Source: Leisingera sp. S132
GTDB lineage: Bacteria > Pseudomonadota > Alphaproteobacteria > Rhodobacterales > Rhodobacteraceae
Direction: 5' to 3'
Assembly: GCF_025144465.1 (NCBI RefSeq)
Contig: NZ_CP083553.1
Coordinates: 1,796,001 to 1,860,000 of the forward strand
Length of the DNA stretch: 64,000 bases
Position 1 is the stretch's first letter. Each line of letters opens with the position of its first letter. This document shows, in pieces, positions 28,432 to 37,326 of the stretch. The notes beneath the pieces were generated by a model, which was not told the origin of the DNA, searched no databases, and saw nothing but the letters and a program-made list of their open reading frames with translations. A program made the position numbers and the translations under genes.

Positions 28432-29328
28432 TTAAGTCAAGGCTTCCAGCCGGGCCACCTCGTCGCGGATGCCCTTGGACAAGGCTTGGGCAAAGCGGTT
28501 CAGCCGCTCGCTGCGCTGGTCGCCCTGATGGCGCACCAGGTGGAAACTGCGCGTCAGGCTCACCTTGTCGGTCAGGATCTTGCGCAGCATCCGGTGGGCC
28601 GGCAGGCTGAAATCATGCGCCACGCAGACCGCCGTTCCTTGCGCCGCCATCTTGATCTGCACCGAGACAGAGTTGGACGCCAGCGCCACCCGTTCGATCC
28701 CGATGTCGTTCAGATAGTCCAGTTCCTTGTCAAAGATCATGTCGGGGATATAGCCGATCATCTTGTGGCCCTTCAGGTCCTCCAGCTTTTCGATCGGCGG
28801 ATGGTCCTTCAGGTAATGGCGGGACGCGACCAGGTGCAGCTTATAGTCGCAGATCTTTTGCACCAGCAGCTTACCCGCTGTCGGGGCGCTGACGGTGACG
28901 GCCATGTCGGCCTCCCGGCGGCTGAGATTGATGACGCGCGGCAGGGCCACGATCTGGATATCCAGATCCGGGTTCTCCTCTGCGATTTGGACGCAGACCT
29001 GCGGCAGGATGTAGTTGGCGCTGCCATCCGGCGCGCCGATGCGGATCTGGCCGGACATCGTATCACTGGGGCCGCTCAGGGCTTCCGTCCCTGCCCGCAT
29101 CGCCTGTTCGGCGGCCTCCGCATGAACCAGCAGCCGGTCGCCGGCGGCGCTGAGGGCATAACCTTGCGGCGATTTCACGAACAGCGGGGTTTCCAGGGCC
29201 GCCTCGAACCGGGCAATGCGGCGTCCAACGGTGGCGGGATCCATCTTGAGGATACGGCCGGCGCCGGACAGGCTCGCCTCCCGTGCCACCGCCAAAAACA
29301 CTTTCATATCATCCCACTGCGGATCCAT
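28432..29328 (-). CDS. LysR family regulator divergent from mmsA
   Basis: This 298-residue protein has a LysR winged helix (MKVFLAVAREASLSGAGRIL, DPATVGRRIARFE) and an effector-binding domain (IRIGAPDGSANYILPQV, AAQGTAVCVAHDFSL). It is divergent from mmsA with 137 bases between them, which contain a TTTGC-N6-GCAAA dyad, so control of mmsA is the simplest inference. The CBS gene lies 55 bases downstream on the same strand. The ligand is unknown; a valine-pathway intermediate would make sense. Confidence 0.92.
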   Translation of the reverse strand: MDPQWDDMKVFLAVAREASLSGAGRILKMDPATVGRRIARFEAALETPLFVKSPQGYALSAAGDRLLVHAEAAEQAMRAGTEALSGPSDTMSGQIRIGAPDGSANYILPQVCVQIAEENPDLDIQIVALPRVINLSRREADMAVTVSAPTAGKLLVQKICDYKLHLVASRHYLKDHPPIEKLEDLKGHKMIGYIPDMIFDKELDYLNDIGIERVALASNSVSVQIKMAAQGTAVCVAHDFSLPAHRMLRKILTDKVSLTRSFHLVRHQGDQRSERLNRFAQALSKGIRDEVARLEALT

Positions 29329-29371
29329 TGGCCCCGGGTCCTCCGTTCTGCTGCTAACCTGGCGTTAACCT

Positions 29372-29387
29372 TTTGCGTTCCTGCAAA
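29372..29387. promoter_or_regulatory. Dyad between the LysR gene and mmsA
   Basis: TTTGC-GTTCCT-GCAAA is a perfect 5-base dyad with the T-N11-A spacing of LysR sites (T at 29373, A at 29385). It sits 79 bases before the mmsA start. Confidence 0.4.
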
Positions 29388-29465
29388 GCCTCTTTGAAAT
29401 GTTTCCTCTTTTCCGATGTTTTTTGCAAGCCTACGATGAGGTCAAGATGAACAGAGGAGGATCCG

Positions 29466-30965
29466 ATGAAAGAACTCGGCCACTTTATCAACGGCAAACT
29501 GGTCTCCGGCACCTCGGGCCGCTTTGACGATGTCTTCAACCCCGCAACCGGCGAAGTGCAGTATCAGTGCCCGATGGCCAGCGCTGCGGAAACCACCGAT
29601 GCAATCGAAAAGGCCGCCGCGGCGCAGCCCGCATGGGGCGCCACCAACCCGCAGAAGCGCGCCCGCGTGATGATGGCGATGGTTGGCCTGATGAACCGCG
29701 ACATGGACAAGCTGGCAGAGGCGCTGTCGCGCGAGCACGGCAAGACCATCCCGGACGCCAAGGGCGACCTGCAGCGCGGCCTGGAAGTGATCGAATACTG
29801 CATCGGCGCGCCGCAGATGCTGAAGGGTGAGTTCACCGACAGCGCAGGCCCCGGCATCGACATGTACTCCATGCGCCAGCCGCTGGGTGTTGTCGGCTCC
29901 ATCATGCCGTTCAACTTCCCCGCCATGATGCCGCTGTGGCACGTCGGCCCGGCCTTGGCCTGCGGCAACGCCGTGGTGCTGAAACCGTCCGAGCGCGACC
30001 CCTCCGTGCCGCTGATGCTGGCTGAGCTGTTCGTTGAGGCAGGCCTGCCCGAGGGCGTGTTCCAAGTGGTGAACGGCGACCGCGAGGCGGTTGACACCAT
30101 CCTGGACAGCGAAATCATTCAGGGCGTGTCCTTCGTCGGCTCCACCCCGATTGCACAGTACATCTATTCCCGCGCCACCGCCAACGGCAAGCGTGCGCAG
30201 TGCTTCGGCGGCGCCAAGAACCACATGATCGTGATGCCCGACGCCGATCTGGACCAGGCCGCTGACGCGCTGGTCGGCGCAGGCTTCGGCGCGGCCGGCG
30301 AGCGCTGCATGGCAATCTCGGTTGCGGTTCCGGTCGGCGAGGAAACCGCCGACAAGCTGATCGAGAAGCTGATCCCGCGCATCGAGAAGCTGAAAGTCGG
30401 CCCCTACACCGCCGGCGACGACGTCGATCTGGGTCCGGTTGTGACCGCGGCCGCCAAGGAACGCATCCTGGGCCTGATCCAGTCCGGTGTCGATCAGGGC
30501 GCCAAGCTGGTGGTCGACAACCGCGACTTCAAACTGCAGGGCTACGAGGACGGCTTCTTTGTCGGCGCCCACCTGTTCGACCATGTCACCACCGACATGG
30601 ACATCTACAAGCAGGAGATCTTTGGACCGGTGCTTTCCACTGTGCGCGCAGGCACTTACGAGGAAGCGTTGAAGCTGGCGATGGATCACGAGTACGGCAA
30701 CGGCACCGCGATCTTCACCCGCGACGGCGACACCGCGCGTGACTTCGCCTCCCGCGTGAACATCGGCATGGTGGGCATCAACGTGCCGATCCCGGTACCG
30801 CTGGCCTATCACACCTTCGGCGGCTGGAAGAAGTCGATGTTCGGCGACCTGAACCAGCACGGCCCGGACAGCTTCAAGTTCTACACCCGCACCAAGACCG
30901 TGACCTCCCGCTGGCCCTCGGGCATCAAGGAAGGCGGCGAGTTCAACTTCAAGGCCATGGACTAA
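29466..30965 (+). CDS. mmsA: Methylmalonate-semialdehyde dehydrogenase (CoA-acylating)
   Basis: This 499-residue aldehyde dehydrogenase family enzyme converts methylmalonate semialdehyde to propionyl-CoA, the last step of valine breakdown and also used in thymine/inositol routes. MmsA-type features are FGGAKNHMIVMPDADLDQA and the catalytic C281 in GAAGERCMAISVAV, which lacks the usual FxxxGQxC context as expected. GAGGAGGATCCG precedes the ATG. The other valine genes lie 4 kb downstream at 35.1-38.2 kb. A strong terminator follows. Confidence 0.96.
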   Translation: MKELGHFINGKLVSGTSGRFDDVFNPATGEVQYQCPMASAAETTDAIEKAAAAQPAWGATNPQKRARVMMAMVGLMNRDMDKLAEALSREHGKTIPDAKGDLQRGLEVIEYCIGAPQMLKGEFTDSAGPGIDMYSMRQPLGVVGSIMPFNFPAMMPLWHVGPALACGNAVVLKPSERDPSVPLMLAELFVEAGLPEGVFQVVNGDREAVDTILDSEIIQGVSFVGSTPIAQYIYSRATANGKRAQCFGGAKNHMIVMPDADLDQAADALVGAGFGAAGERCMAISVAVPVGEETADKLIEKLIPRIEKLKVGPYTAGDDVDLGPVVTAAAKERILGLIQSGVDQGAKLVVDNRDFKLQGYEDGFFVGAHLFDHVTTDMDIYKQEIFGPVLSTVRAGTYEEALKLAMDHEYGNGTAIFTRDGDTARDFASRVNIGMVGINVPIPVPLAYHTFGGWKKSMFGDLNQHGPDSFKFYTRTKTVTSRWPSGIKEGGEFNFKAMD

Positions 30966-30984
30966 CCATCTGCGCTTTAACAGG

Positions 30985-31014
30985 AAAAGGCCCCGGACAT
31001 TCCGGGGCCTTTTT
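30985..31014 (+). terminator. Terminator after mmsA
   Basis: AAAAGGCCCCGG-ACATT-CCGGGGCC followed by TTTTT forms a long, stable hairpin directly behind the mmsA stop. Confidence 0.88.
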
Positions 31015-31167
31015 CATTCCCTGTTTTCCGATGCAAATGCACTGCTGTAAATCGTGGCGGTTTTGCCGGCACGGAGTCAGTTAAAATAAGCTTTTCAGCC
31101 AGTTTTTACTTGTTCCGCAGCGTAACTCGTCTATCCGGTCTGCAACAGACAGACAAACGGCAGGCGC

Positions 31168-32202
31168 ATGAGCAAGACTGAAGAACCGGACCAGCCGCAG
31201 GCGGCTGCAAGAACCGCCCGCGACTGGGTCAAGATCCTGGCCCACTACCGCGAACCCAATTCCCTGCGCAGCAGCTTTGAGCTGGCCGTGACCGTGGTGC
31301 CCTTTCTGGTGCTCTGGGCGCTGGCCTGGTGGTCGCTGTCGGTCAGCTACTGGCTGACCCTGGCCCTGTCGGTTTGCATCGCCGCCTTCCTGTTGCGCCT
31401 GTTCACCATCCAGCACGACTGCGGCCACGGATCCTTCTTCAACAACCGCCATGTCAGCGACTGGGTGGGCCGCATCATCGGGGTGCTGACGCTGACCCCC
31501 TATGATGTCTGGCGCCGCACCCACTCGATCCATCACAGCACCCACGGGAACCTCGACAAACGCGGGATGGGCGATATTCACACGATGACCGTCGCAGAAT
31601 ACCGCGCTGCCAGCCGCTGGGACCGCCTGGTCTACCGGCTGTACCGCCACCCGGTGACCCTGTTCGCCATTGGTCCCGGCTACCTGTTCTTCCTGCAGAA
31701 CCGCATCCCCTACGGCCTGACCGGCCAGGCGCGCTACTGGGTCAGCGCGATGGGCACCAATGCCTCGATTCTGGCCGCGCTGGGGCTGATCTGGTACTTT
31801 GGCGGACTGATGCCGCTGGTGCTGATCTTCGTGCCTGCCACCCTGATTGCCGCCACCGCCGGCCTGTGGCTGTTCTATGTGCAGCACCAGTTCGAGACCA
31901 CCCAGTGGGAGCAGGAAGAGGACTGGCAGCTGCATGACGCCGCGCTGCACGGCAGTTCGCATTACGTGCTGCCGCCGGTGCTGCAGTGGCTCAGCGCCAA
32001 TATTGGCATCCACCATGTGCATCATCTTTACAGCCGCATCCCGTTCTACCGCCTGCCAGAGGTGCTGCGCGACCATGCTGAACTGGCCGAGGGCAACCGC
32101 ATGACCATCCGGGAAAGCCTGGCCAATGCGCGGCTGCACCTGTGGGACGAGGACAGCAAGCGCCTCCTGTCCTTTGCCCAGGCCCGCAGCCTGACGGCCT
32201 GA
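31168..32202 (+). CDS. Membrane fatty acid desaturase
   Basis: This 344-residue inner-membrane protein has the three histidine boxes of the di-iron acyl-lipid desaturases: HDCGHGSFF (about residue 84), HSIHHSTHGN (about 120) and HHVHHLYSR (about 285). About four membrane helices lie between them. It resembles the delta-12/omega-6 group, which introduces a second double bond into membrane acyl chains, but regiospecificity cannot be read from motifs. It stands alone between terminators. Confidence 0.9.
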   Translation: MSKTEEPDQPQAAARTARDWVKILAHYREPNSLRSSFELAVTVVPFLVLWALAWWSLSVSYWLTLALSVCIAAFLLRLFTIQHDCGHGSFFNNRHVSDWVGRIIGVLTLTPYDVWRRTHSIHHSTHGNLDKRGMGDIHTMTVAEYRAASRWDRLVYRLYRHPVTLFAIGPGYLFFLQNRIPYGLTGQARYWVSAMGTNASILAALGLIWYFGGLMPLVLIFVPATLIAATAGLWLFYVQHQFETTQWEQEEDWQLHDAALHGSSHYVLPPVLQWLSANIGIHHVHHLYSRIPFYRLPEVLRDHAELAEGNRMTIRESLANARLHLWDEDSKRLLSFAQARSLTA

Positions 32203-32348
32203 TCCTGCAGCTTCCCGGACGGCAATCTTCCGCCGCCCGGGAAAACACAAGCTTGTGAGACGCTGATTTTCCGCTATGCCGCCCCTAGGAAAACCCGTTG
32301 GCATGCTTATCTTGCAGCGGAGATTTCGAGCAGCACGGTAGAGGCATC

Positions 32349-32951
32349 ATGACCACATTCCGCATCACCCGCCGCGCAACCCTGATGGGCCTCGGCGCCA
32401 CCCTGGCCACCCCGGTCCTGTTGCGCGCCCAGTCGACCGACGCCTTTCCGCAGAACGAATCCGCGATCCGCGAGGAAGTTCCGGTGCAGCGCAACACTTC
32501 GGCGTTCATGCAGCAGAGCTGGCAGGACCATTTCGAGACCCTGGGCGCAGGCTGCCTGCTGGCCGACATCAGCTCCCGCGCGCTGCATTACTGGGGGCCG
32601 GACAATCAGACGTACCGGCTGTTCCCCTCCTCGGTTCCGATGACCGAGGATCTGACCAAACGCGGCTACACCACGGTCGTGCGCAAACGGGAAAACCCCA
32701 GCTGGACCCCGACCGCCTCGATGCGCGAACGCGACCCGACGCTGCCGGAACGTATCGAAGGCGGCGTTGCGAACAACCCGCTGGGCACCCGCGCGATGTA
32801 TCTGGACTGGCCGGCCTATCTGGTCCACGGCACCCATGACACCCGCAAGATCGGGCGGCAAAGCTCCTCCGGCTGCATCGGTCTCTATAACCAGCACGTG
32901 GAAGAGCTGTATGAGCTTGTGCAGATCGGCACCCAGGTGCGGCTGCTCTGA
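32349..32951 (+). CDS. L,D-transpeptidase (YkuD domain) with Tat-like signal
   Basis: This 200-residue exported protein has an N-terminal twin-arginine-like signal (RITRRATLMGLGATLATPVLLRAQ) and a YkuD catalytic motif with LVHGTHDTRKIG and catalytic C176 in SSSGCIGLYN. It would make 3-3 peptidoglycan cross-links or attach proteins in the periplasm. The ATG at 32349 starts exactly at the signal; an upstream TTG would place extra residues before the Tat motif. A shared terminator separates it from the converging glycosyltransferase gene. Confidence 0.92.
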   Translation: MTTFRITRRATLMGLGATLATPVLLRAQSTDAFPQNESAIREEVPVQRNTSAFMQQSWQDHFETLGAGCLLADISSRALHYWGPDNQTYRLFPSSVPMTEDLTKRGYTTVVRKRENPSWTPTASMRERDPTLPERIEGGVANNPLGTRAMYLDWPAYLVHGTHDTRKIGRQSSSGCIGLYNQHVEELYELVQIGTQVRLL

Positions 32952-32984
32952 TCTGCCTGCCCTCACTGGCAAACCCCAACAGAA

Positions 32985-33013
32985 AAGGGCGCGGAAAAAC
33001 CGCGCCCTTTCTC
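32985..33013. terminator. Bidirectional terminator
   Basis: AAAGGGCGCGG-AAAAA-CCGCGCCCTTT is a perfect 11-base inverted repeat between the converging L,D-transpeptidase and glycosyltransferase genes. Confidence 0.85.
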
Positions 33014-33027
33014 TTATGTCAGAGGCC

Positions 33028-34866
33028 TCAGCTCAGGCTGATATGGTCCGGCTTCAGCCCGGCATTGAACCGCTCCAGTGTTTTTTCCAGCAGCGCTTCA
33101 AAGTTGCGGGTGAATTTCCCGGTGTCATAGAGCGGGCCGGTCTCGATCCCCTGTTTGACCCGCGCCTTCACATCCGCCAGATAATCCCGGTCGCGGGCCA
33201 GCTTCAGCGCCAGCGCCTGATACTGCTGCGGCGTGGACGTGGTCAGCTCATCCATTCCGACAGAGTGCAGCAGGCTGGCGGCGACCCGTGCGGCAAACTG
33301 CTTGCCGACCTTGGTGACCACCGGAACGCCCGCCCACAAGGCGTCACTGGCCGTGGTATGCGCATTCACAAAGAACGTGTCCAGAAAGATATCGGCCAGC
33401 GGCAGGCGGGCGAGGTGGTCCTCCTGCTTGGCAAAACCGGCAAACACGATCCGCTCCGGGCTGATGCCGCGGCGCTTCGCTTCGGCGCGGATGTTGGCGC
33501 GGATATCGTCGTGGGCGGCGTAGAACCACAGCACGCTGTCCGGCACCAGCTTGAGCAGTTTCATCCAGATGTCGAACTCCTCCGGCGACACCTTGTAGGG
33601 GCTGTTGAAGGAGCAGAACACCAGCGCATCTTCCGGCAGGCCGGCATCGGCCCGCGTGGGCACATTCTCCGATGCCGTGCGGCTGTCATCGTTGGACTGG
33701 TAGCAGTCCGGCATATAGAGGACTTTCTCGGTATAGTGCTTGCGGTATTTCGGCGGCACCACAACCGGGTCGGCAACCATGTAGTCGATGGCGTCCACGC
33801 CGGATGTGCCGGGATAGCCGAGATAGGAAATCTGAACCGGCGCCATGCGGTGGTCGAACAGGTTGATCCGATTGCCCTTGGTGTGCCCCTTCAGGTCGAT
33901 GGCGATGTCCAGCCCGTCCGCCCGCGCCTGTTCGACAATGGTCTCAGTGGCAACGCCGCCGACCTGCCGGTAGACGTCCGCGGATTTCTCTGCCCGCAGG
34001 CGGCCTTCCTGCTGGGTCATGGCGCCATAGTCGTAGATGTAGATCTCGAACCGGTCGCGGTCATGCAGTTCGAACATCCGGCCGATCAGATACATGGTCG
34101 CGTGATCCAGGAAGTCGCAGGAGAAATACCCGATCCGGATCTTGTCCTTCTTTGCCAGCGGCGCAGTGAAACTGGCGGTCTCTTCCTTGCAGACCTTGTT
34201 GGCGTTCGCGGCCAGCACAGAATACTGTTTCTGCATTTCCGGGTCGTCGACCACGCTCAGGAAGGAGAACGGGTCAATCGCCTTCATCACCTTGGAGAAG
34301 TTCCTGATCTTCTTGCGGGCCTTGCCGAACTCGGACCAATCGCATTTGCGCCGCTTCAGGTGCATCATGCGGGCAAAGACCACTTCATTCGACGGCGCGA
34401 ACTTCAGGCAGTCCTGGAAATAGTTGATGGCTTCCTCATCCTGCCCGATCCGCATCAGGTAGCTGCCGATATAGGCCAGGCATTCCGGGTTCTGCGGCTC
34501 CAGCCGCAGCGCCTCGACATGGCAGAGAATCGCCTTGTCGCGCTTCTCCATCAGCTCATAAATCTCACCGAGCGCGGTATGGATCGAGCGGTTCTTGGGG
34601 TCCAGTTCCAGCGCCTGCTCCATCAGGTAGACCGCATCCTTGAAGCTGCGCTCCACCGCCTTGCGGCGTGACAGTTTCATCAGGCGCACCACTTGTTCCC
34701 GAACCGGAACGTCGTTTGATTTCAGCATGCCGTGGCGCATCGCCATCGTGAAATTTGCCCGTTCATTGCTGGCCACAGCCGCCGGGAAGTCCGGCGTTTT
34801 TCCACCCCCCTTTGCGGACCCGCTGAGGTTGGATGCCAGAAAATGCTGCGCCCCTGAATTTGACAC
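33028..34866 (-). CDS. TPR protein with GT41 (SPINDLY/OGT-like) glycosyltransferase domain
   Basis: This roughly 612-residue cytoplasmic protein begins with about four TPR-like helical repeats (residues about 75-180, with AVYLMEQALELDPKNRSIHT). A GT41 domain follows, with KIRIGYFSCDFLDHATMYLIG, DIAIDLKGHTKGNRI, PVQISYLGYPGTSG and the donor-site block HTTASDALWAGVPVVT. Such proteins transfer a sugar to protein Ser/Thr; in Caulobacter-type bacteria a TPR-GT41 protein (FlmG) glycosylates flagellin. I chose the GTG at 34866 because AGGAG sits eight bases upstream; a GTG at 34911 is possible. No flagellin gene is near. Confidence 0.9.
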   Translation of the reverse strand: MSNSGAQHFLASNLSGSAKGGGKTPDFPAAVASNERANFTMAMRHGMLKSNDVPVREQVVRLMKLSRRKAVERSFKDAVYLMEQALELDPKNRSIHTALGEIYELMEKRDKAILCHVEALRLEPQNPECLAYIGSYLMRIGQDEEAINYFQDCLKFAPSNEVVFARMMHLKRRKCDWSEFGKARKKIRNFSKVMKAIDPFSFLSVVDDPEMQKQYSVLAANANKVCKEETASFTAPLAKKDKIRIGYFSCDFLDHATMYLIGRMFELHDRDRFEIYIYDYGAMTQQEGRLRAEKSADVYRQVGGVATETIVEQARADGLDIAIDLKGHTKGNRINLFDHRMAPVQISYLGYPGTSGVDAIDYMVADPVVVPPKYRKHYTEKVLYMPDCYQSNDDSRTASENVPTRADAGLPEDALVFCSFNSPYKVSPEEFDIWMKLLKLVPDSVLWFYAAHDDIRANIRAEAKRRGISPERIVFAGFAKQEDHLARLPLADIFLDTFFVNAHTTASDALWAGVPVVTKVGKQFAARVAASLLHSVGMDELTTSTPQQYQALALKLARDRDYLADVKARVKQGIETGPLYDTGKFTRNFEALLEKTLERFNAGLKPDHISLS

Positions 34867-35088
34867 GTCGCCTGCTCCTTTTGGAATGCGTATTGCAGGG
34901 TTCACCTGCACATGACCGGTTTGAGACAGAGTTTCGCCGAAGTTTCTTAATTTTCTCCTGACCCCGGGGCGGCAAGCCGCGGCATTGCTGCACGCCGGCT
35001 TTGCAATTGCGCAGCTTGCCTCAGCGTCCCCCGGCCGCTATTAAATTAACAACTGTTCAATTCATCTAACCGGCGGGAGGAGCGGCGC

Positions 35089-36228
35089 ATGGATTTTGCA
35101 CTGACAGAGGAACAGCAGGCCATTTTCGACATGGCCCGCGCATTCGGCCAGGACAACATCGCGCCGCATTCCCGCGAGTGGGAAAAGGCAGGCACCATCC
35201 CCAAATCCCTGTGGCCGCAGCTGGCAGAGCTGGGTTTCGGCGGGCTGTATGTCTCTGAGGAATACGGCGGCTCCGGCCTTTCGCGCCTGGATGCAACGCT
35301 GGTGTTCGAAGCGCTGGCCATGGCCGACCCCGCCGTCGGCTCCTTCCTGTCGATCCACAACATGTGCGGCGGCATGATTGACAAGTTCGGCTCCGAGGAA
35401 ACCAAGCAGAAATGGCTGCCCAGCTTGTGCACGATGGAGAAAGTGTTCTCCTACTGCCTGACCGAACCCGGATCCGGTTCTGACGCCGCGGCGCTGAAAA
35501 CCCGCGCTGAGCGCAGCAACGAAGGCTACACGCTGAACGGCACCAAGGCGTTCATCTCCGGCGGCTCCTACTCCGACGCCTATGTCGTGATGTGCCGCAC
35601 CGGCGAGGATGGCCCCAAGGGCATCTCCACCGTTGTGGTCGAGGACGGCGCACAGGGCCTGTCCTTCGGCGCGCTGGAGGACAAGATGGGCTGGAAGGCG
35701 CAGCCGACCTCGCAGGTGCAGTTCGACGATTGCGCGATCCCCGCGGACAACCTGATCGGCGAGGAAGGCAAGGGCTTCTCCTACGCAATGGCGGGCCTCG
35801 ACGGCGGCCGTCTGAACATCTCAGCCGGCGCTCTGGGCGGCGCTCAGGCGGCGCTGGATCAGACCGTTCAGTACATGTCCGAGCGCAAGGCTTTCGGCAA
35901 ATCCATTAACCAGTTCCAGGCGCTGCAGTTCCGGCTGGCGGAATATGAAACCCGCCTGCAGGCCGCCCGCACCTTCCTGCGCCAGGCCGCGTGGAAACTG
36001 GACACCGGCGCCCATGACGCCACCAAGTTCTGTGCCATGGCCAAGCTGATGGTTACCGACACCGCCTTTGACGTGGCCAACGGCTGCCTGCAGCTGCACG
36101 GCGGCTACGGCTATCTGGCCGACTACGGCGTCGAGAAGATCGTGCGTGACCTGCGGGTGCACCAGATCCTGGAAGGCACCAACGAGATCATGCGCCTGAT
36201 CGTCGCGCGCCAGCTGATTGCAGAGTAA
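35089..36228 (+). CDS. Acyl-CoA dehydrogenase, probable isobutyryl-CoA dehydrogenase
   Basis: This 379-residue flavoprotein has the family segments FSYCLTEPGSGSDAAALKT, QPTSQVQFDDCAIP, QFRLAEYETRLQAAR and the C-terminal catalytic glutamate in QILEGTNEIMRLIVARQLI. The ILEGTNEIM context and the neighbours (HIBCH-type hydrolase and mmsB) point to isobutyryl-CoA as substrate, giving methacrylyl-CoA in valine catabolism. GGGAGGAG precedes the ATG. The three genes 35089-38198 are closely spaced and form an operon. Confidence 0.93.
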   Translation: MDFALTEEQQAIFDMARAFGQDNIAPHSREWEKAGTIPKSLWPQLAELGFGGLYVSEEYGGSGLSRLDATLVFEALAMADPAVGSFLSIHNMCGGMIDKFGSEETKQKWLPSLCTMEKVFSYCLTEPGSGSDAAALKTRAERSNEGYTLNGTKAFISGGSYSDAYVVMCRTGEDGPKGISTVVVEDGAQGLSFGALEDKMGWKAQPTSQVQFDDCAIPADNLIGEEGKGFSYAMAGLDGGRLNISAGALGGAQAALDQTVQYMSERKAFGKSINQFQALQFRLAEYETRLQAARTFLRQAAWKLDTGAHDATKFCAMAKLMVTDTAFDVANGCLQLHGGYGYLADYGVEKIVRDLRVHQILEGTNEIMRLIVARQLIAE

Positions 36229-36279
36229 CCTGCAATCAGCACACTGCCCGCGGCAACACAAATTGACGGAACACGCCCG

Positions 36280-37326
36280 ATGAGTGATATCCATATCCGC
36301 AAATCCGGCCAGGCCGGCCGCATCACCTTCACCCGCCCGAAGGCGCTGAACGCGATGAGCTATGAGATGTGCATGGCAATCGACGCGGCCATGCGCGACT
36401 GGGCCGGGGATGACGCCGTCAAACTGGTGGTAATCGATGCCGAGGGCGACAAGGCCTTTTGTGCCGGCGGCGACATTGCCGAGCTTTATGACACCGGCAC
36501 CAAGGGCGACTATTCCTATGGCCGCACCTTCTGGCGCGATGAATACCGGCTGAACGCCCGGATTTTCGAGTACAAGAAGCCGGTGATCAGCTTCATGCAG
36601 GGCTTCACCATGGGCGGCGGCGTTGGCATCGGCTGCCACGGCACCCACCGGGTGGTTGGTGAAAGCAGCCGGATCGCCATGCCGGAAGTCGGCATCGGCC
36701 TGGTGCCGGATGTGGGCGGCTCGCTGATGCTGGCAATGGCGCCGGATCACCTGGGCGAATACCTCGGCATGACAGCCGCGCGGATGGGCGCGGATGATGC
36801 CATCCTCGCAGGCTTTGCAGACTACTTCATCCCGCAGGACGGCTGGCCCGCGCTGGTCGCCGCGCTGGAGGAGACCGGCAGCGCCAAGCTGGTCGAGGAT
36901 GCCGCCAAGCCCGCGCCTGAGGGCAAGCTGCGCACGGTCCGCGAGCACACCGCCAGACACTTCGGCAAGGACAGCCTGGAGGACATTCTTGCTGGTCTTG
37001 AGGCCGGAGATAGCGAGTTTGCCGCTGCCGCACTGAAATCTCTCAAACGCAACTCGCCGCTGTCGATGGCTTGCACGCTGGAGATGCTGCGCCGCCTGCG
37101 CGCCGACGGCCCCGCCATCCGCCGCGCGCTGGACCTTGAATACCGCTATACCTTCCGCGCCATGGAACAGAGCGATTTCCTGGAAGGCATCCGGGCCCAG
37201 ATCATTGACAAGGACCGCAATCCGCAATGGCAATATGCAGGCCGGGCCGTGCCGGCACAGGCGGTTGACGACTTGCTGGCGCCGCTCGGCGCCGATGCGC
37301 TGACATTTGAGGAGGACGTGCAATGA
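36280..37326 (+). CDS. 3-Hydroxyisobutyryl-CoA hydrolase (crotonase family)
   Basis: This 348-residue protein has the longer HIBCH form of the crotonase fold: AFCAGGDIAELYD, KKPVISFMQGFTMGGGVGIG, AMPEVGIGLVPDVGGSLML, and the C-terminal SDFLEGIRAQIIDKDRNPQW. It would hydrolyse 3-hydroxyisobutyryl-CoA to free 3-hydroxyisobutyrate, the substrate of the mmsB product, whose ATG overlaps its stop by four bases. E and D residues of the active site are in PEVGIGLVPD. A dual role as enoyl-CoA hydratase cannot be excluded. Confidence 0.92.
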   Translation: MSDIHIRKSGQAGRITFTRPKALNAMSYEMCMAIDAAMRDWAGDDAVKLVVIDAEGDKAFCAGGDIAELYDTGTKGDYSYGRTFWRDEYRLNARIFEYKKPVISFMQGFTMGGGVGIGCHGTHRVVGESSRIAMPEVGIGLVPDVGGSLMLAMAPDHLGEYLGMTAARMGADDAILAGFADYFIPQDGWPALVAALEETGSAKLVEDAAKPAPEGKLRTVREHTARHFGKDSLEDILAGLEAGDSEFAAAALKSLKRNSPLSMACTLEMLRRLRADGPAIRRALDLEYRYTFRAMEQSDFLEGIRAQIIDKDRNPQWQYAGRAVPAQAVDDLLAPLGADALTFEEDVQ

